A stretch of DNA of 35,958 nucleotides from an uncultured Shewanella sp. GTDB lineage: Bacteria > Pseudomonadota > Gammaproteobacteria > Enterobacterales > Shewanellaceae. The notes beneath the pieces are model-generated. The model had not been told where the DNA came from. It worked only from the letters and a program-made list of their open reading frames with translations, and searched no databases. Every line of letters starts with the position of its first letter. The stretch's first letter is position 1. Shown piece by piece: positions 15,311 to 23,119 of the stretch. Where the stretch lies: NCBI RefSeq assembly GCF_947495455.1, contig NZ_CANLZC010000057.1, positions 1 through 35,958 of the forward strand. The letters run 5' to 3'. A program made the position numbers and the translations under genes.

Positions 15311-15337
15311 AAGGAGACGTTAGCGTCTCCTTTTTTT
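15311..15337 (+). terminator. Terminator after pnp
   Basis: AAGGAGACG/CGTCTCCTT forms a perfect 9-bp stem with loop TTAG and a seven-T run, a classic intrinsic terminator. Confidence 0.9.
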
Positions 15338-15442
15338 GTGCCTAAAATTAAATAATTGATACGGATTATTATGACTTTCATAGCTCTTAAGCATGGGGGT
15401 TGCTATGATTGATGCAATGAGCAAATAAACAAGGTTAAATGG

Positions 15443-16357
15443 ATGAATCAAAAAATGCGAGCTGCTGTTGTTATCGCCATGTTGGGGATGAGTTTCTTAT
15501 TAACGGCCTGTGTGTCGACACAAGATAAAGTAGACAGTGAAACAGGTCGATTGCTGGTTGCGCCGGTTCACCCGGATTATAAACTTGAAATCACCTTAGC
15601 GAAGTTAAATGAAATTTTAGCGAAAGCAGAATTATCCAATGAGCAGCGAGCACGTTTTTACTATGATCGAGGTGTTATTTATGATCGTGTTGGCCTACGT
15701 ATATTAGCACGCATTGATTTTATGCAAGCTTTGAAGATAGTGCCTAGTTTGGCTGATGCTTATAATTTCTTGGGAATATATGATACGCAACAAGGAGAGT
15801 TTGAAGCGGCTTACGAAGCTTTTGACGCTGCTTTAGAGTTAGAGCCGAGTTATGATTATGCCTATTTAAACAGAGGGATTGCGTTATATTATGGTGGCCG
15901 AGCGCAACTCGCGACGGATGATATGGTGCTTTTTCATGCCGCAGATCTAAAAGATGGCTATCGAGTCTTGTGGTTATATTTAGCGGAGCGGGATGTCGAT
16001 CCGGTTAAAGCGATGACGCGTATGGAGTATAACCGCCAGCACTTGACGAATGATACTTGGTCAACTGTGTTGGTGGATTATTATTTGGGTAAAGTCAGTA
16101 AAGAAAAAGTCTTTGCAGTTGCAAAACAAGGGTTAACTTACCCCAATGAATATGCTGAACGTTTATGTGAGGCGTATTTTTATATGGCTAAGATGGCATT
16201 GATAGACGGAAAAATAATCGATGCGACAAATTATTTTAGGTTGGCCCTAGCCACTGACATTTATGATTTTATTGAGTATCGTTATGCGCGTTTAGAGTTA
16301 GCTAAGATCGGCGATATGTTAAATAAGCAAGCAGAACAAGCAGACGCTGCGCCATAA
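15443..16357 (+). CDS. nlpI: Outer-membrane TPR lipoprotein NlpI
   Basis: NlpI is an outer-membrane lipoprotein adaptor; in E. coli it regulates murein endopeptidases through the protease Prc. The 304-residue protein has a lipoprotein signal with lipobox LTAC, giving lipidated C23. Residue +2 is V rather than D, predicting outer-membrane sorting. The body is made of tetratricopeptide helices, clear at ARFYYDRGVIYDRVGL (about 71-86), ADAYNFLGIYDTQQGEFEAA (about 108-127) and YDYAYLNRGIALYYGG (about 142-157). It is the usual downstream neighbour of pnp. Start ATG 15443 has AAGG 9 nt upstream. Confidence 0.93.
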   Translation: MNQKMRAAVVIAMLGMSFLLTACVSTQDKVDSETGRLLVAPVHPDYKLEITLAKLNEILAKAELSNEQRARFYYDRGVIYDRVGLRILARIDFMQALKIVPSLADAYNFLGIYDTQQGEFEAAYEAFDAALELEPSYDYAYLNRGIALYYGGRAQLATDDMVLFHAADLKDGYRVLWLYLAERDVDPVKAMTRMEYNRQHLTNDTWSTVLVDYYLGKVSKEKVFAVAKQGLTYPNEYAERLCEAYFYMAKMALIDGKIIDATNYFRLALATDIYDFIEYRYARLELAKIGDMLNKQAEQADAAP

Positions 16358-16456
16358 TAAGTGTATTACTTTTTCTTTCAAATGTGATTTCAAGTGTTCG
16401 AATTGCTTTGGTTGTAAAATCTTGCTCCTTCGGTAGTCTTTCTGCGAGGGAGCGGC

Positions 16457-16462
16457 TATAAT
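16457..16462 (+). promoter_or_regulatory. Possible -10 box for prfC
   Basis: A consensus TATAAT lies 37 nt before the prfC ATG in the 142-nt gap after nlpI. No good -35 is found at 16-18 bp, so this is a weak call. Confidence 0.35.
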
Positions 16463-16499
16463 TGCCGCCTTTGTGAACTCCATGAATTTCAAGGTTAAC

Positions 16500-18080
16500 A
16501 TGTCAGCCAATAAAGTTGAGGTCGATAAGCGCCGCACGTTTGCGATTATTTCTCACCCCGATGCGGGTAAAACGACCATTACAGAAAAAGTGCTTTTATT
16601 TGGAAACGCACTTCAAAAAGCGGGAACGGTAAAGGGAAAGAAATCAGGTCAGCATGCTAAATCTGACTGGATGGAAATGGAAAAAGATCGTGGTATTTCT
16701 ATTACGACTTCTGTTATGCAATTCCCATATCATGATGCCTTGATCAATTTATTGGATACACCCGGTCACGAAGATTTCTCAGAAGACACTTATCGTACAT
16801 TAACCGCAGTGGATTCTTGTTTGATGGTTATTGATTCCGCAAAAGGGGTTGAGCAACGAACAATCAAGTTAATGGAAGTGACTCGGCTGCGTGATACACC
16901 GATTGTCACCTTCATGAATAAACTCGATCGTGATATTCGTGATCCCATTGATTTAATGGATGAAGTGGAAGAGGTACTTAATATTGCTTGCGCCCCTATC
17001 ACTTGGCCTATCGGTGCAGGTAAAGAGTTCAAAGGGGTTTATCATTTATTACGTGATGAAGTGATTTTATACCAAAGTGGTATGGGACATACCATTCAAG
17101 ACTCTGTCATCATTAAAGGCTTAAATAGTCCAGAACTGGATGAAGCGCTGGGCAGTTATGCTGATGAGCTGCGTGATGAAATGGAGTTAGTGGTAGGCGC
17201 ATCACATGAATTTAATTTAGAAGCCTTCCTGAAAGGCGAGTTAACTCCTGTGTTTTTTGGTACTGCATTGGGTAACTTTGGTGTTGATCATATTCTTGAT
17301 GGTATTGCAGCGTGGGCACCGACACCCCAGCCACGGGAAACTGAGGTGCGAAGTGTTGAGCCTTATGAAGACAAATTTAGTGGTTTTGTTTTTAAAATTC
17401 AAGCAAACATGGATCCTAAACATAGAGATAGGGTTGCTTTTATGCGCATTTGCTCTGGTAAGTATGAGCAAGGCATGAAAATGCGTCATGTGCGTCTCGG
17501 TAAAGATGTGAACGTGAGTGATGCGTTAACCTTCATGGCCGGAGATCGTAATCGTGCACAAGCTGCTTACCCTGGTGACATCATAGGTTTGCATAATCAC
17601 GGTACTATTCGTATTGGGGATACCTTTACTCAAAATGAGCAACTCCGCTTTACAGGGATCCCTAACTTTGCACCTGAAATGTTCCGCCGTATTCGCTTAA
17701 AAGATCCTTTAAAGCAAAAGCAATTGCTTAAAGGTTTAGTACAGCTGTCTGAGGAAGGAGCTGTACAAGTTTTTCGTCCTTTAGATACCAATGATTTAAT
17801 TGTTGGTGCGGTTGGAGTGTTACAGTTTGAAGTGGTTGTAGGCCGCTTGAAGTCTGAATATAAAGTGGAAGCCATCTACGAAGCTATTAGTGTAGCAACG
17901 GCTCGTTGGGTGTATTGTAGTGATGACAGAAAGCTTGAAGATTTTAAGCGTAAGTGCAGTGCTAATTTAGCCCTTGATGGTGGTGATAATCTGACTTATA
18001 TTGCCCCGACTATGGTCAACTTGAATTTATCAATGGAGCGTTATCCTGATATTGAGTTCGCCAAAACACGGGAAAATTAA
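16500..18080 (+). CDS. prfC: Peptide chain release factor 3
   Basis: RF3 is the GTPase that recycles RF1/RF2 from the ribosome after peptide release. The start is ATG 16500 (MSANKVEVDKRRTFAIIS), with AAGG 5 nt upstream; the frame extends nine codons further without homology. The 526-residue protein has G1 HPDAGKT (19-25), a G2 threonine in GISITTSVMQF, G3 DTPGHEDF (86-93), G4 NKLD (140-143), then EF-G-like domains II and III with FRRIRLKDPLKQKQLLKG and VGAVGVLQFEVV. Size matches E. coli RF3 (529). Confidence 0.97.
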   Translation: MSANKVEVDKRRTFAIISHPDAGKTTITEKVLLFGNALQKAGTVKGKKSGQHAKSDWMEMEKDRGISITTSVMQFPYHDALINLLDTPGHEDFSEDTYRTLTAVDSCLMVIDSAKGVEQRTIKLMEVTRLRDTPIVTFMNKLDRDIRDPIDLMDEVEEVLNIACAPITWPIGAGKEFKGVYHLLRDEVILYQSGMGHTIQDSVIIKGLNSPELDEALGSYADELRDEMELVVGASHEFNLEAFLKGELTPVFFGTALGNFGVDHILDGIAAWAPTPQPRETEVRSVEPYEDKFSGFVFKIQANMDPKHRDRVAFMRICSGKYEQGMKMRHVRLGKDVNVSDALTFMAGDRNRAQAAYPGDIIGLHNHGTIRIGDTFTQNEQLRFTGIPNFAPEMFRRIRLKDPLKQKQLLKGLVQLSEEGAVQVFRPLDTNDLIVGAVGVLQFEVVVGRLKSEYKVEAIYEAISVATARWVYCSDDRKLEDFKRKCSANLALDGGDNLTYIAPTMVNLNLSMERYPDIEFAKTREN

Positions 18081-18095
18081 TGCCGCTTTCATATT

Positions 18096-18131
18096 AAACA
18101 AAAACAGAGCAATATTGCTCTGTTTTTGTTT
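18096..18131. terminator. Palindromic terminator after prfC
   Basis: A perfect 36-bp palindrome: AAACAAAAACAGAGCAAT is exactly complementary to the next 18 bases, which end CTGTTTTTGTTT. It gives a GC-containing stem with T-rich exits on both strands. Confidence 0.88.
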
Positions 18132-18193
18132 AGGGTGCATATATTATTGAAGTTAACTTTATTTTGTGTCAACGCCAATGCAAAGGGATCATC

Positions 18194-18979
18194 ATGATAG
18201 AAGATTGCTCAATTATTGACAGCCATGCTCATTTAGATTTTGATGTCTTTGATGCACACAGGGCAAAATTATTTCATCAAATGAGACAAGAAGGTGTTAA
18301 TACTCTCGTTTTACCTGGTGTGTCTTCTCTGCATTGGGAAAAACAATTGAAAGTGGCTACTGAGTATCATTGTCCTTTCGCTCTTGGCTTACACCCATGG
18401 TATTTGACAGCAGAAAATAGTGAAAATGATGTTGGGGCACTTAAAGGCTTGCTTGAAGCCCATAAGTTGAATCTTAGGTTAGTTGCGTTAGGTGAGTGTG
18501 GATTGGACAAGCGATGCCAAACAGATTGGCAACTTCAGTTAAGGGTATTTCATCAACAAATTGCCTTAGCCAAAGAGTACGATTTACCGTTAATGTTACA
18601 CTCTGTTAAATCTGATGGGGAAATGTTAGCTATATTGAGGTCTGTTAGACATCAAAAAACTGGTGTGATCCACGGTTTTTCTGGCGCACCAGAAGTGGCC
18701 AAAGCTTATTTCGCATTGGATTATAAATTAGGAATAGGCCCACTTTTACTGAATTCTAATGCCAAAAAACTGCGAAAAACCGTTCAAGAACTACCTTTAA
18801 ATGCGTTTGTTATTGAGACCGACATGAGTCGAGAAGCGTCAAAAAAAACACCGTTTAGTACAAATATTGCACATATTTTACATTCGATTATTGATGAAAT
18901 GGCGAAAATACATAAAAAATCACCTGTTCTTATTTCAAAACAACTTCGCATTAATACTTGTGAACTCTATAATATATAG
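18194..18979 (+). CDS. TatD-family metal-dependent hydrolase (YjjV-like)
   Basis: TatD-family enzymes are TIM-barrel metallohydrolases, several with DNase activity; the substrate of this one is unknown. The start at ATG 18194 has AAGGGA 5 nt upstream and gives 261 residues. Metal ligands are visible: H11 and H13 (DSHAHLDF), E101 (GECGLD), H136 (LMLHS), H160 (GVIHGFSG) and D210 (ETDMS); the GLHPWY motif is at about 65-70. Length and its position ahead of nucleoside and deo genes recall E. coli yjjV, which sits near deoC. A link to DNA or nucleotide salvage is inference. Confidence 0.88.
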   Translation: MIEDCSIIDSHAHLDFDVFDAHRAKLFHQMRQEGVNTLVLPGVSSLHWEKQLKVATEYHCPFALGLHPWYLTAENSENDVGALKGLLEAHKLNLRLVALGECGLDKRCQTDWQLQLRVFHQQIALAKEYDLPLMLHSVKSDGEMLAILRSVRHQKTGVIHGFSGAPEVAKAYFALDYKLGIGPLLLNSNAKKLRKTVQELPLNAFVIETDMSREASKKTPFSTNIAHILHSIIDEMAKIHKKSPVLISKQLRINTCELYNI

Positions 18980-19086
18980 AGACTTATTCTTGTATAATAC
19001 TTTTGTTGTTTCGTTTTCTTTGTAATGTTAATGAAATAAAGCGTCAAAAAATTGATCTAAACAGAGTTTTTCCCTGTTTGCTCGGG

Positions 19087-19092
19087 TATAAT
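19087..19092 (+). promoter_or_regulatory. Possible -10 box for nupC
   Basis: TATAAT at 19087-19092 (GGGTATAATCC) precedes the nupC reading frame; no close TTGACA-like box is at the proper distance, which could fit activator dependence. An AACAG/CTGTT inverted repeat sits just upstream at 19060-19079. Confidence 0.4.
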
Positions 19093-19156
19093 CCTTGTTG
19101 GAAAAAGGTTGATTAACAACATAATTAAAAAAATGTTAACAATGGGGTTATGGTTA

Positions 19157-20416
19157 ATGAATATACTTATGAGCTTAGTAGGGGTGTTCACCTTACTTTT
19201 GATTGGCTTTTTGTTATCGAATAACAAAAAAGCAATCAATAAGCGCACTGTCTTTGGTGCGTTGGCGATTCAAGCCGCATTTGGTGGATTTGTTTTATAT
19301 GTTCCAGTGGGTAAAGACATACTGAAAACTGTGTCTGATAAAGTATCGAGTGTAATAGGCTATGCGTCTGACGGTATTGGGTTCTTATTTGGTGATTTAG
19401 CTCACTTTAAATTAGGTTTCATTTTTGCTGTAAACGTCTTACCTGTTATTATCTTTTTCTCTTCTCTTATTGCTGTTCTTTATTATCTTGGCATCATGCA
19501 ATGGATCATTCGTATCATTGGTGGTGGATTACAAAAAGCACTAGGCACTAGCCGTACAGAATCTATGTCTGCGACAGCTAACATTTTTGTTGGTCAAACA
19601 GAAGCGCCTCTTGTTGTTCGCCCATTCATTGCGACAATGACCAATTCTGAGCTATTTGCCATTATGGTGGGTGGTTTAGCGTCTATTGCGGGTTCTGTTT
19701 TAGCGGGTTATGCACAAATGGGGGTGCCCATTGAGTTCTTAGTTGCCGCTTCTTTCATGGCAGCACCAGGTGGTCTATTAATGGCTAAACTGATGCACCC
19801 TGAGACTGAAACACCTAAAAACGATATGGATGAGCTACCAGAAGATCCTGATAAGCCAGCTAACGTCATTGATGCGGCGGCAGCGGGTGCGTCTTCAGGT
19901 ATGCATTTAGCCTTAAACGTAGGTGCAATGCTACTTGCTTTTGTGGGTTTGATTGCCATGCTTAACGGCATCATTGGTGGCGTCGGTGGCTGGTTTGGTA
20001 TTGAAGGGCTAACCTTAGAGCTTATTCTAGGTTATATCTTTATGCCATTAGCATTCTTAATTGGTGTACCTTGGAATGAAGCCTTAGTTGCAGGTTCATT
20101 TATTGGACAAAAAATTGTTGTCAATGAATTTGTTGCTTATTTAAACTTTGTGCCTTATCTAAAAGATGTCGCGGACGGCGGCATGGTTATTGCCGAAACG
20201 GGTCTACCTATGACGGCAAGAACACAAGCGATTATTTCATTTGCCTTGTGTGGTTTTGCTAACTTGTCTTCTGTTGCGATTATCTTAGGTGGTTTAGGGG
20301 CGATGGCACCAAATCGTCGTCATGATTTAGCAAGATTAGGGATCCGTGCGGTTATCGCAGGTTCTTTATCTAACTTAATGAGTGCAACATTAGCGGGTCT
20401 TTTCCTTGCCATCTAA
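19157..20416 (+). CDS. nupC: Concentrative nucleoside transporter (CNT family)
   Basis: This is an inner-membrane cation-coupled importer of nucleosides. The start best matching the family is ATG 19157 (MNILMSLVGVFTLLLIGF), with GGGG 9 nt upstream; TTG 19109 with AAAAAGG before it cannot be excluded. The 419-residue protein is very hydrophobic, with the CNT signature GQTEAPL (146-152) whose Q, T and E contact the nucleobase in the Vibrio cholerae transporter structure. Further C-terminal are PWNEALVAGSFIGQKIVVNEF and GFANLSS, which carry ribose-binding residues. It pairs functionally with the Tsx-like channel and the deo enzymes downstream. Confidence 0.95.
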   Translation: MNILMSLVGVFTLLLIGFLLSNNKKAINKRTVFGALAIQAAFGGFVLYVPVGKDILKTVSDKVSSVIGYASDGIGFLFGDLAHFKLGFIFAVNVLPVIIFFSSLIAVLYYLGIMQWIIRIIGGGLQKALGTSRTESMSATANIFVGQTEAPLVVRPFIATMTNSELFAIMVGGLASIAGSVLAGYAQMGVPIEFLVAASFMAAPGGLLMAKLMHPETETPKNDMDELPEDPDKPANVIDAAAAGASSGMHLALNVGAMLLAFVGLIAMLNGIIGGVGGWFGIEGLTLELILGYIFMPLAFLIGVPWNEALVAGSFIGQKIVVNEFVAYLNFVPYLKDVADGGMVIAETGLPMTARTQAIISFALCGFANLSSVAIILGGLGAMAPNRRHDLARLGIRAVIAGSLSNLMSATLAGLFLAI

Positions 20417-20839
20417 TTCATATTGAATGAAGAAGTAAGGTTATTAATATTGGCTCTCTGTTTTGATTCATCCATGTGGTTATTATCAAAATAAAGAGTC
20501 GATATTTACTCAATCGTTTTCCATTTTAAATGTTAACAATATTATTTATCGTTTATTTATTATTGATGGCTAAATTAGTCGATGATAAAGCGATTATGAA
20601 TTTAACGTGCTGATAAAAATAGAATTTTTTTGATTAAAATAAATATTTTTTTCTGTAAATAATGTTGTGATCATGATTTTTTTAAGTAAAATAAAGCATA
20701 ATAAAATAAGAACTGACATGATTAATATGAGCAGTCAACTTTTATCAATTCGGTCTAAATCGAAACAAAAGTAATAACAATTATAAAAAATGCTGACTCT
20801 TCAAAGAAAGAGCAGTAAACCATAATAATGGGGTTGATG
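20417..20839. other. AT-rich intergenic region nupC-tsx
   Basis: About 420 bases without a credible gene. It is very AT-rich and has a half-matching CRP-like sequence TGTGATCATGATTTT near 20668, but the right half is missing. No terminator with a clear stem is seen after nupC. It presumably holds the tsx promoter. Confidence 0.5.
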
Positions 20840-21691
20840 ATGAAAAATATAAAAACACTTGCCTTAGCGGCGACTGCTGCTGCCGCTGTATCTGCGCCAA
20901 GTTTTGCAACCGATTACGGCGATGATATCCATAAAAATGATTACAAGTGGCTACAATTTAATGCCATGTATTCATTAGGTGAAAGACCAGCTTCTTCAAC
21001 TGCTGATGGTGACAATCATCATAATTATCTTGAAATGGAGTTTGGTGGTCGCTCTGGAATTGTCGATTTATACGGTTACGTGGATATCTTTAACCTAGGC
21101 AATGAAAGCAGTGAAAATGGCGATAAAAACCCAGGTTCTGGTACCAGTAAACTCTTTATGAAGTTTGCACCACGTTTGTCGCTAGATGCGATGACAGGTT
21201 ATGATCTTTCTTTCGGTCCAGTACAAGAGTTGTATTTTTCAACCCTGTTTAATTGGGATGGCTTAAATGGTGAAGGTGTCAATGCATCATTTTGGGGGTT
21301 AGGTGCGGATGTCATGGTACCATGGTTAGGCAAGACAGGCATGAACCTCTATGCGCATTATGATATTAATCGTAAACAATGGAATGGTTATCAGTTCTCG
21401 GCTAACTGGTTTAAGCCTTTTGTTAACTTTGATAATGGCAGCTTCTTGGCCTTTCAAGGTTACTTAGATTGGCAGTTTGGTGCTGATTCTGACTTAGGTG
21501 ATGAGTTTGTTCCTATGACCTCAAGCGGTGGTGATATCTTCTTTGGTCTATATTGGCATAGCGATCGTTACGCATTGGGTTATGGCCTAAAAGGTTTCAA
21601 AGACGTCTACTTACTTAAAGATAATGGTGGATTGGTTGGTCTTTCAACAACGGGCTGGTCACATTACTTCAGTGCGACTTACAAGTTCTAA
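20840..21691 (+). CDS. tsx: Tsx/OmpK-family nucleoside-specific outer-membrane channel
   Basis: Tsx-type porins let nucleosides across the outer membrane. With the start at ATG 20840 (GGGG 6 nt upstream) the protein has a clean signal peptide MKNIKTLALAATAAAAVSAP-SFA, cut after A23, and a mature 260-residue beta-rich chain full of alternating aromatic and polar residues, ending in YKF with the terminal phenylalanine typical of outer-membrane barrels. DYKWLQFNAMYSLGE at the mature N terminus and NYLEMEFGGRSG fit the OmpK/Tsx family. Its position between nupC and deoC supports nucleoside specificity. The frame also contains ATGs at 20828 and 20837. The symbol is by function; OmpK is an alternative name. 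Confidence 0.85.
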   Translation: MKNIKTLALAATAAAAVSAPSFATDYGDDIHKNDYKWLQFNAMYSLGERPASSTADGDNHHNYLEMEFGGRSGIVDLYGYVDIFNLGNESSENGDKNPGSGTSKLFMKFAPRLSLDAMTGYDLSFGPVQELYFSTLFNWDGLNGEGVNASFWGLGADVMVPWLGKTGMNLYAHYDINRKQWNGYQFSANWFKPFVNFDNGSFLAFQGYLDWQFGADSDLGDEFVPMTSSGGDIFFGLYWHSDRYALGYGLKGFKDVYLLKDNGGLVGLSTTGWSHYFSATYKF

Positions 21692-21711
21692 TCGAGCTTG
21701 AATCGTGAGCT

Positions 21712-21743
21712 AAAAGCCGTGTCTAACACGGCTTTTTAATTTT
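21712..21743 (+). terminator. Terminator after tsx
   Basis: AAAAGCCGTG/CACGGCTTTT is a perfect 10-bp stem with loop TCTAA and a T-rich tail. Confidence 0.88.
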
Positions 21744-21771
21744 GTCAGTCATGATGTTACAAGCTTTATTT

Positions 21772-21787
21772 TGTAAGCAGGGTCACA
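21772..21787. promoter_or_regulatory. Candidate CRP-binding site
   Basis: TGTAA-GCAGGG-TCACA matches the CRP consensus TGTGA-N6-TCACA with one mismatch. It is about 325 bp upstream of the candidate deoC promoter, which is distant, so direct activation is uncertain. CRP control of deo genes is known in enterics. Confidence 0.4.
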
Positions 21788-21868
21788 TTATTATTGAGTG
21801 TGATTTGTTTAAATGAAGGAGCTGATAAAAGCGATGATTAATCCGCTTAGCAGTCATGTCGAGCAGTG

Positions 21869-21952
21869 TTTAATGAATAGGTTTTTTTTGGTGGAATATC
21901 GGGATAACTTCTGATAAAAAGCCACAATGTATTGAAAATCCTATTCATTAAA
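21869..21952. repeat. Spaced 13-bp inverted repeat upstream of deoC
   Basis: TTTAATGAATAGG (21869-21881) is exactly complementary to 21940-21952, with 58 bases between. The arms could form a long RNA stem or be paired operators for a looping repressor. Confidence 0.7.
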
Positions 21953-22096
21953 AATTAATGTTTTACGTTAAATGGAATTTTTCGGTCCTTAAGATTTCAT
22001 TCGAGATCTGGCTTTCGATCTTCAAGGAACCAAGTCGTTTATTGATTTATTGAACGATCCAGGTTGTATCCGTAGCGCACTTAAGTTCGCTATGCC

Positions 22097-22125
22097 TTGC
22101 TTATGCATAATGTACACTCTAATAA
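22097..22125 (+). promoter_or_regulatory. Candidate promoter of deoC operon
   Basis: TTGCTT (22097-22102), 17 bp, then TAATAA (22120-22125). It is the best match in the region and would give a leader of about 135 nt before deoC. Confidence 0.4.
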
Positions 22126-22268
22126 TTTTCGATTGCAGCAGAATTTGGCATTAACCATAATGACAAATCGCCTGTGTTTTCTGTTGCTTTCAGATGATGG
22201 ATTTTACTCATAGGGTTCATGGCTCTATGACCCAATTTACTCATTTTAATTTATTTCGGAGCACGATT

Positions 22269-23045
22269 ATGAGCGATTTAAAACAAGCGGCCCAAACTGC
22301 CATTCAGTTAATGGACTTAACCTCTCTTAATGATAATGATACAGATCAAGTGATTATCGATCTGTGTCATCAAGCCTTAACCCCTGCAGGCCATACGGCA
22401 GCGATTTGTATTTACCCACGTTTTATTCCTATTGCTCGAAAAACACTTAACGAATTGGGCGCAGAAGATATTAAAATTGCCACAGTGACCAATTTTCCTC
22501 ATGGTAATGATGATATTGCCATTGCCGTGTTAGAAACCCGAGCCGCTGTGGCTTATGGAGCAGACGAAGTGGATGTGGTATTTCCTTACCGAGCGTTGAT
22601 GGAAGGGAATGAAACCTTAGGTTTTGAGCTTGTTAAAGCCTGTAAAGAAGCCTGTGGTGATGAGGTGAAACTGAAAGTTATCATCGAATCTGGCGTACTT
22701 GAAAAGCCTGATTTAATTCGCCTGGCGTCAGAATTGTCTATCGATGCCGGTGCAGATTTTATCAAAACCTCAACGGGTAAAGTGGCTGTAAATGCCACTC
22801 TCGAAGCGGCGGAAATTATGATGACTGTCATCAGTGAGAAAAACACACAAGTGGGCTTTAAACCAGCCGGTGGCGTACGTGACGCTGTCGCTGCGGCAGA
22901 GTTTTTAGCCGTCGCTGAGCGATTATTAGGAAAAGAATGGGCCACACCTGACACATTCCGTTTTGGCGCATCGAGTTTATTAAATAATTTATTAGCAACA
23001 TTAGATTTGGCATCGGCAGTGGATACGTCTCAAAGCGGATATTAA
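22269..23045 (+). CDS. deoC: Deoxyribose-phosphate aldolase
   Basis: DeoC splits 2-deoxyribose-5-phosphate into glyceraldehyde-3-phosphate and acetaldehyde, the last step of deoxynucleoside catabolism. The start at ATG 22269 (MSDLKQAAQTAIQLMDLTSL) has GGAG 7 nt upstream; the frame is open 25 codons further without homology. The 258 residues carry the Schiff-base lysine K166 in FIKTSTG, D102 in DEVDVVFPY, and K198 in GFKPAGGVRD, aligning with the E. coli active site. It is the first gene of deoC-deoA-deoB-deoD. Confidence 0.97.
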   Translation: MSDLKQAAQTAIQLMDLTSLNDNDTDQVIIDLCHQALTPAGHTAAICIYPRFIPIARKTLNELGAEDIKIATVTNFPHGNDDIAIAVLETRAAVAYGADEVDVVFPYRALMEGNETLGFELVKACKEACGDEVKLKVIIESGVLEKPDLIRLASELSIDAGADFIKTSTGKVAVNATLEAAEIMMTVISEKNTQVGFKPAGGVRDAVAAAEFLAVAERLLGKEWATPDTFRFGASSLLNNLLATLDLASAVDTSQSGY

Positions 23046-23119
23046 TGAGTTTTATCAATAAATCAGCGGGATAAATCCAGTCGAATTCACTTTGTTCTTC
23101 ATGACAAGGGAGCTTAAAA

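Larger units (their letters stand above)
21692..22268. other. 577-bp leader/intergenic region tsx-deoC
   Basis: No convincing gene is present. It holds the tsx terminator, a CRP-like site, a widely spaced 13-bp inverted repeat (21869-21881 with 21940-21952), a possible promoter at 22097-22125 and a small hairpin near 22210-22233 just ahead of deoC. It is the probable control region of the deo operon. Confidence 0.6.

Noticed and set aside
20665..20690. CRP site upstream of the tsx-like gene.
   Set aside because: TGTGATC has a good left half but the right half (TCACA) is replaced by T residues.
21813..21914. Small 33-residue open frame (MKELIKAMINPLSS...) ahead of deoC.
   Set aside because: No ribosome site, no recognised similarity, and it overlaps the inverted-repeat arm; chance is likely.
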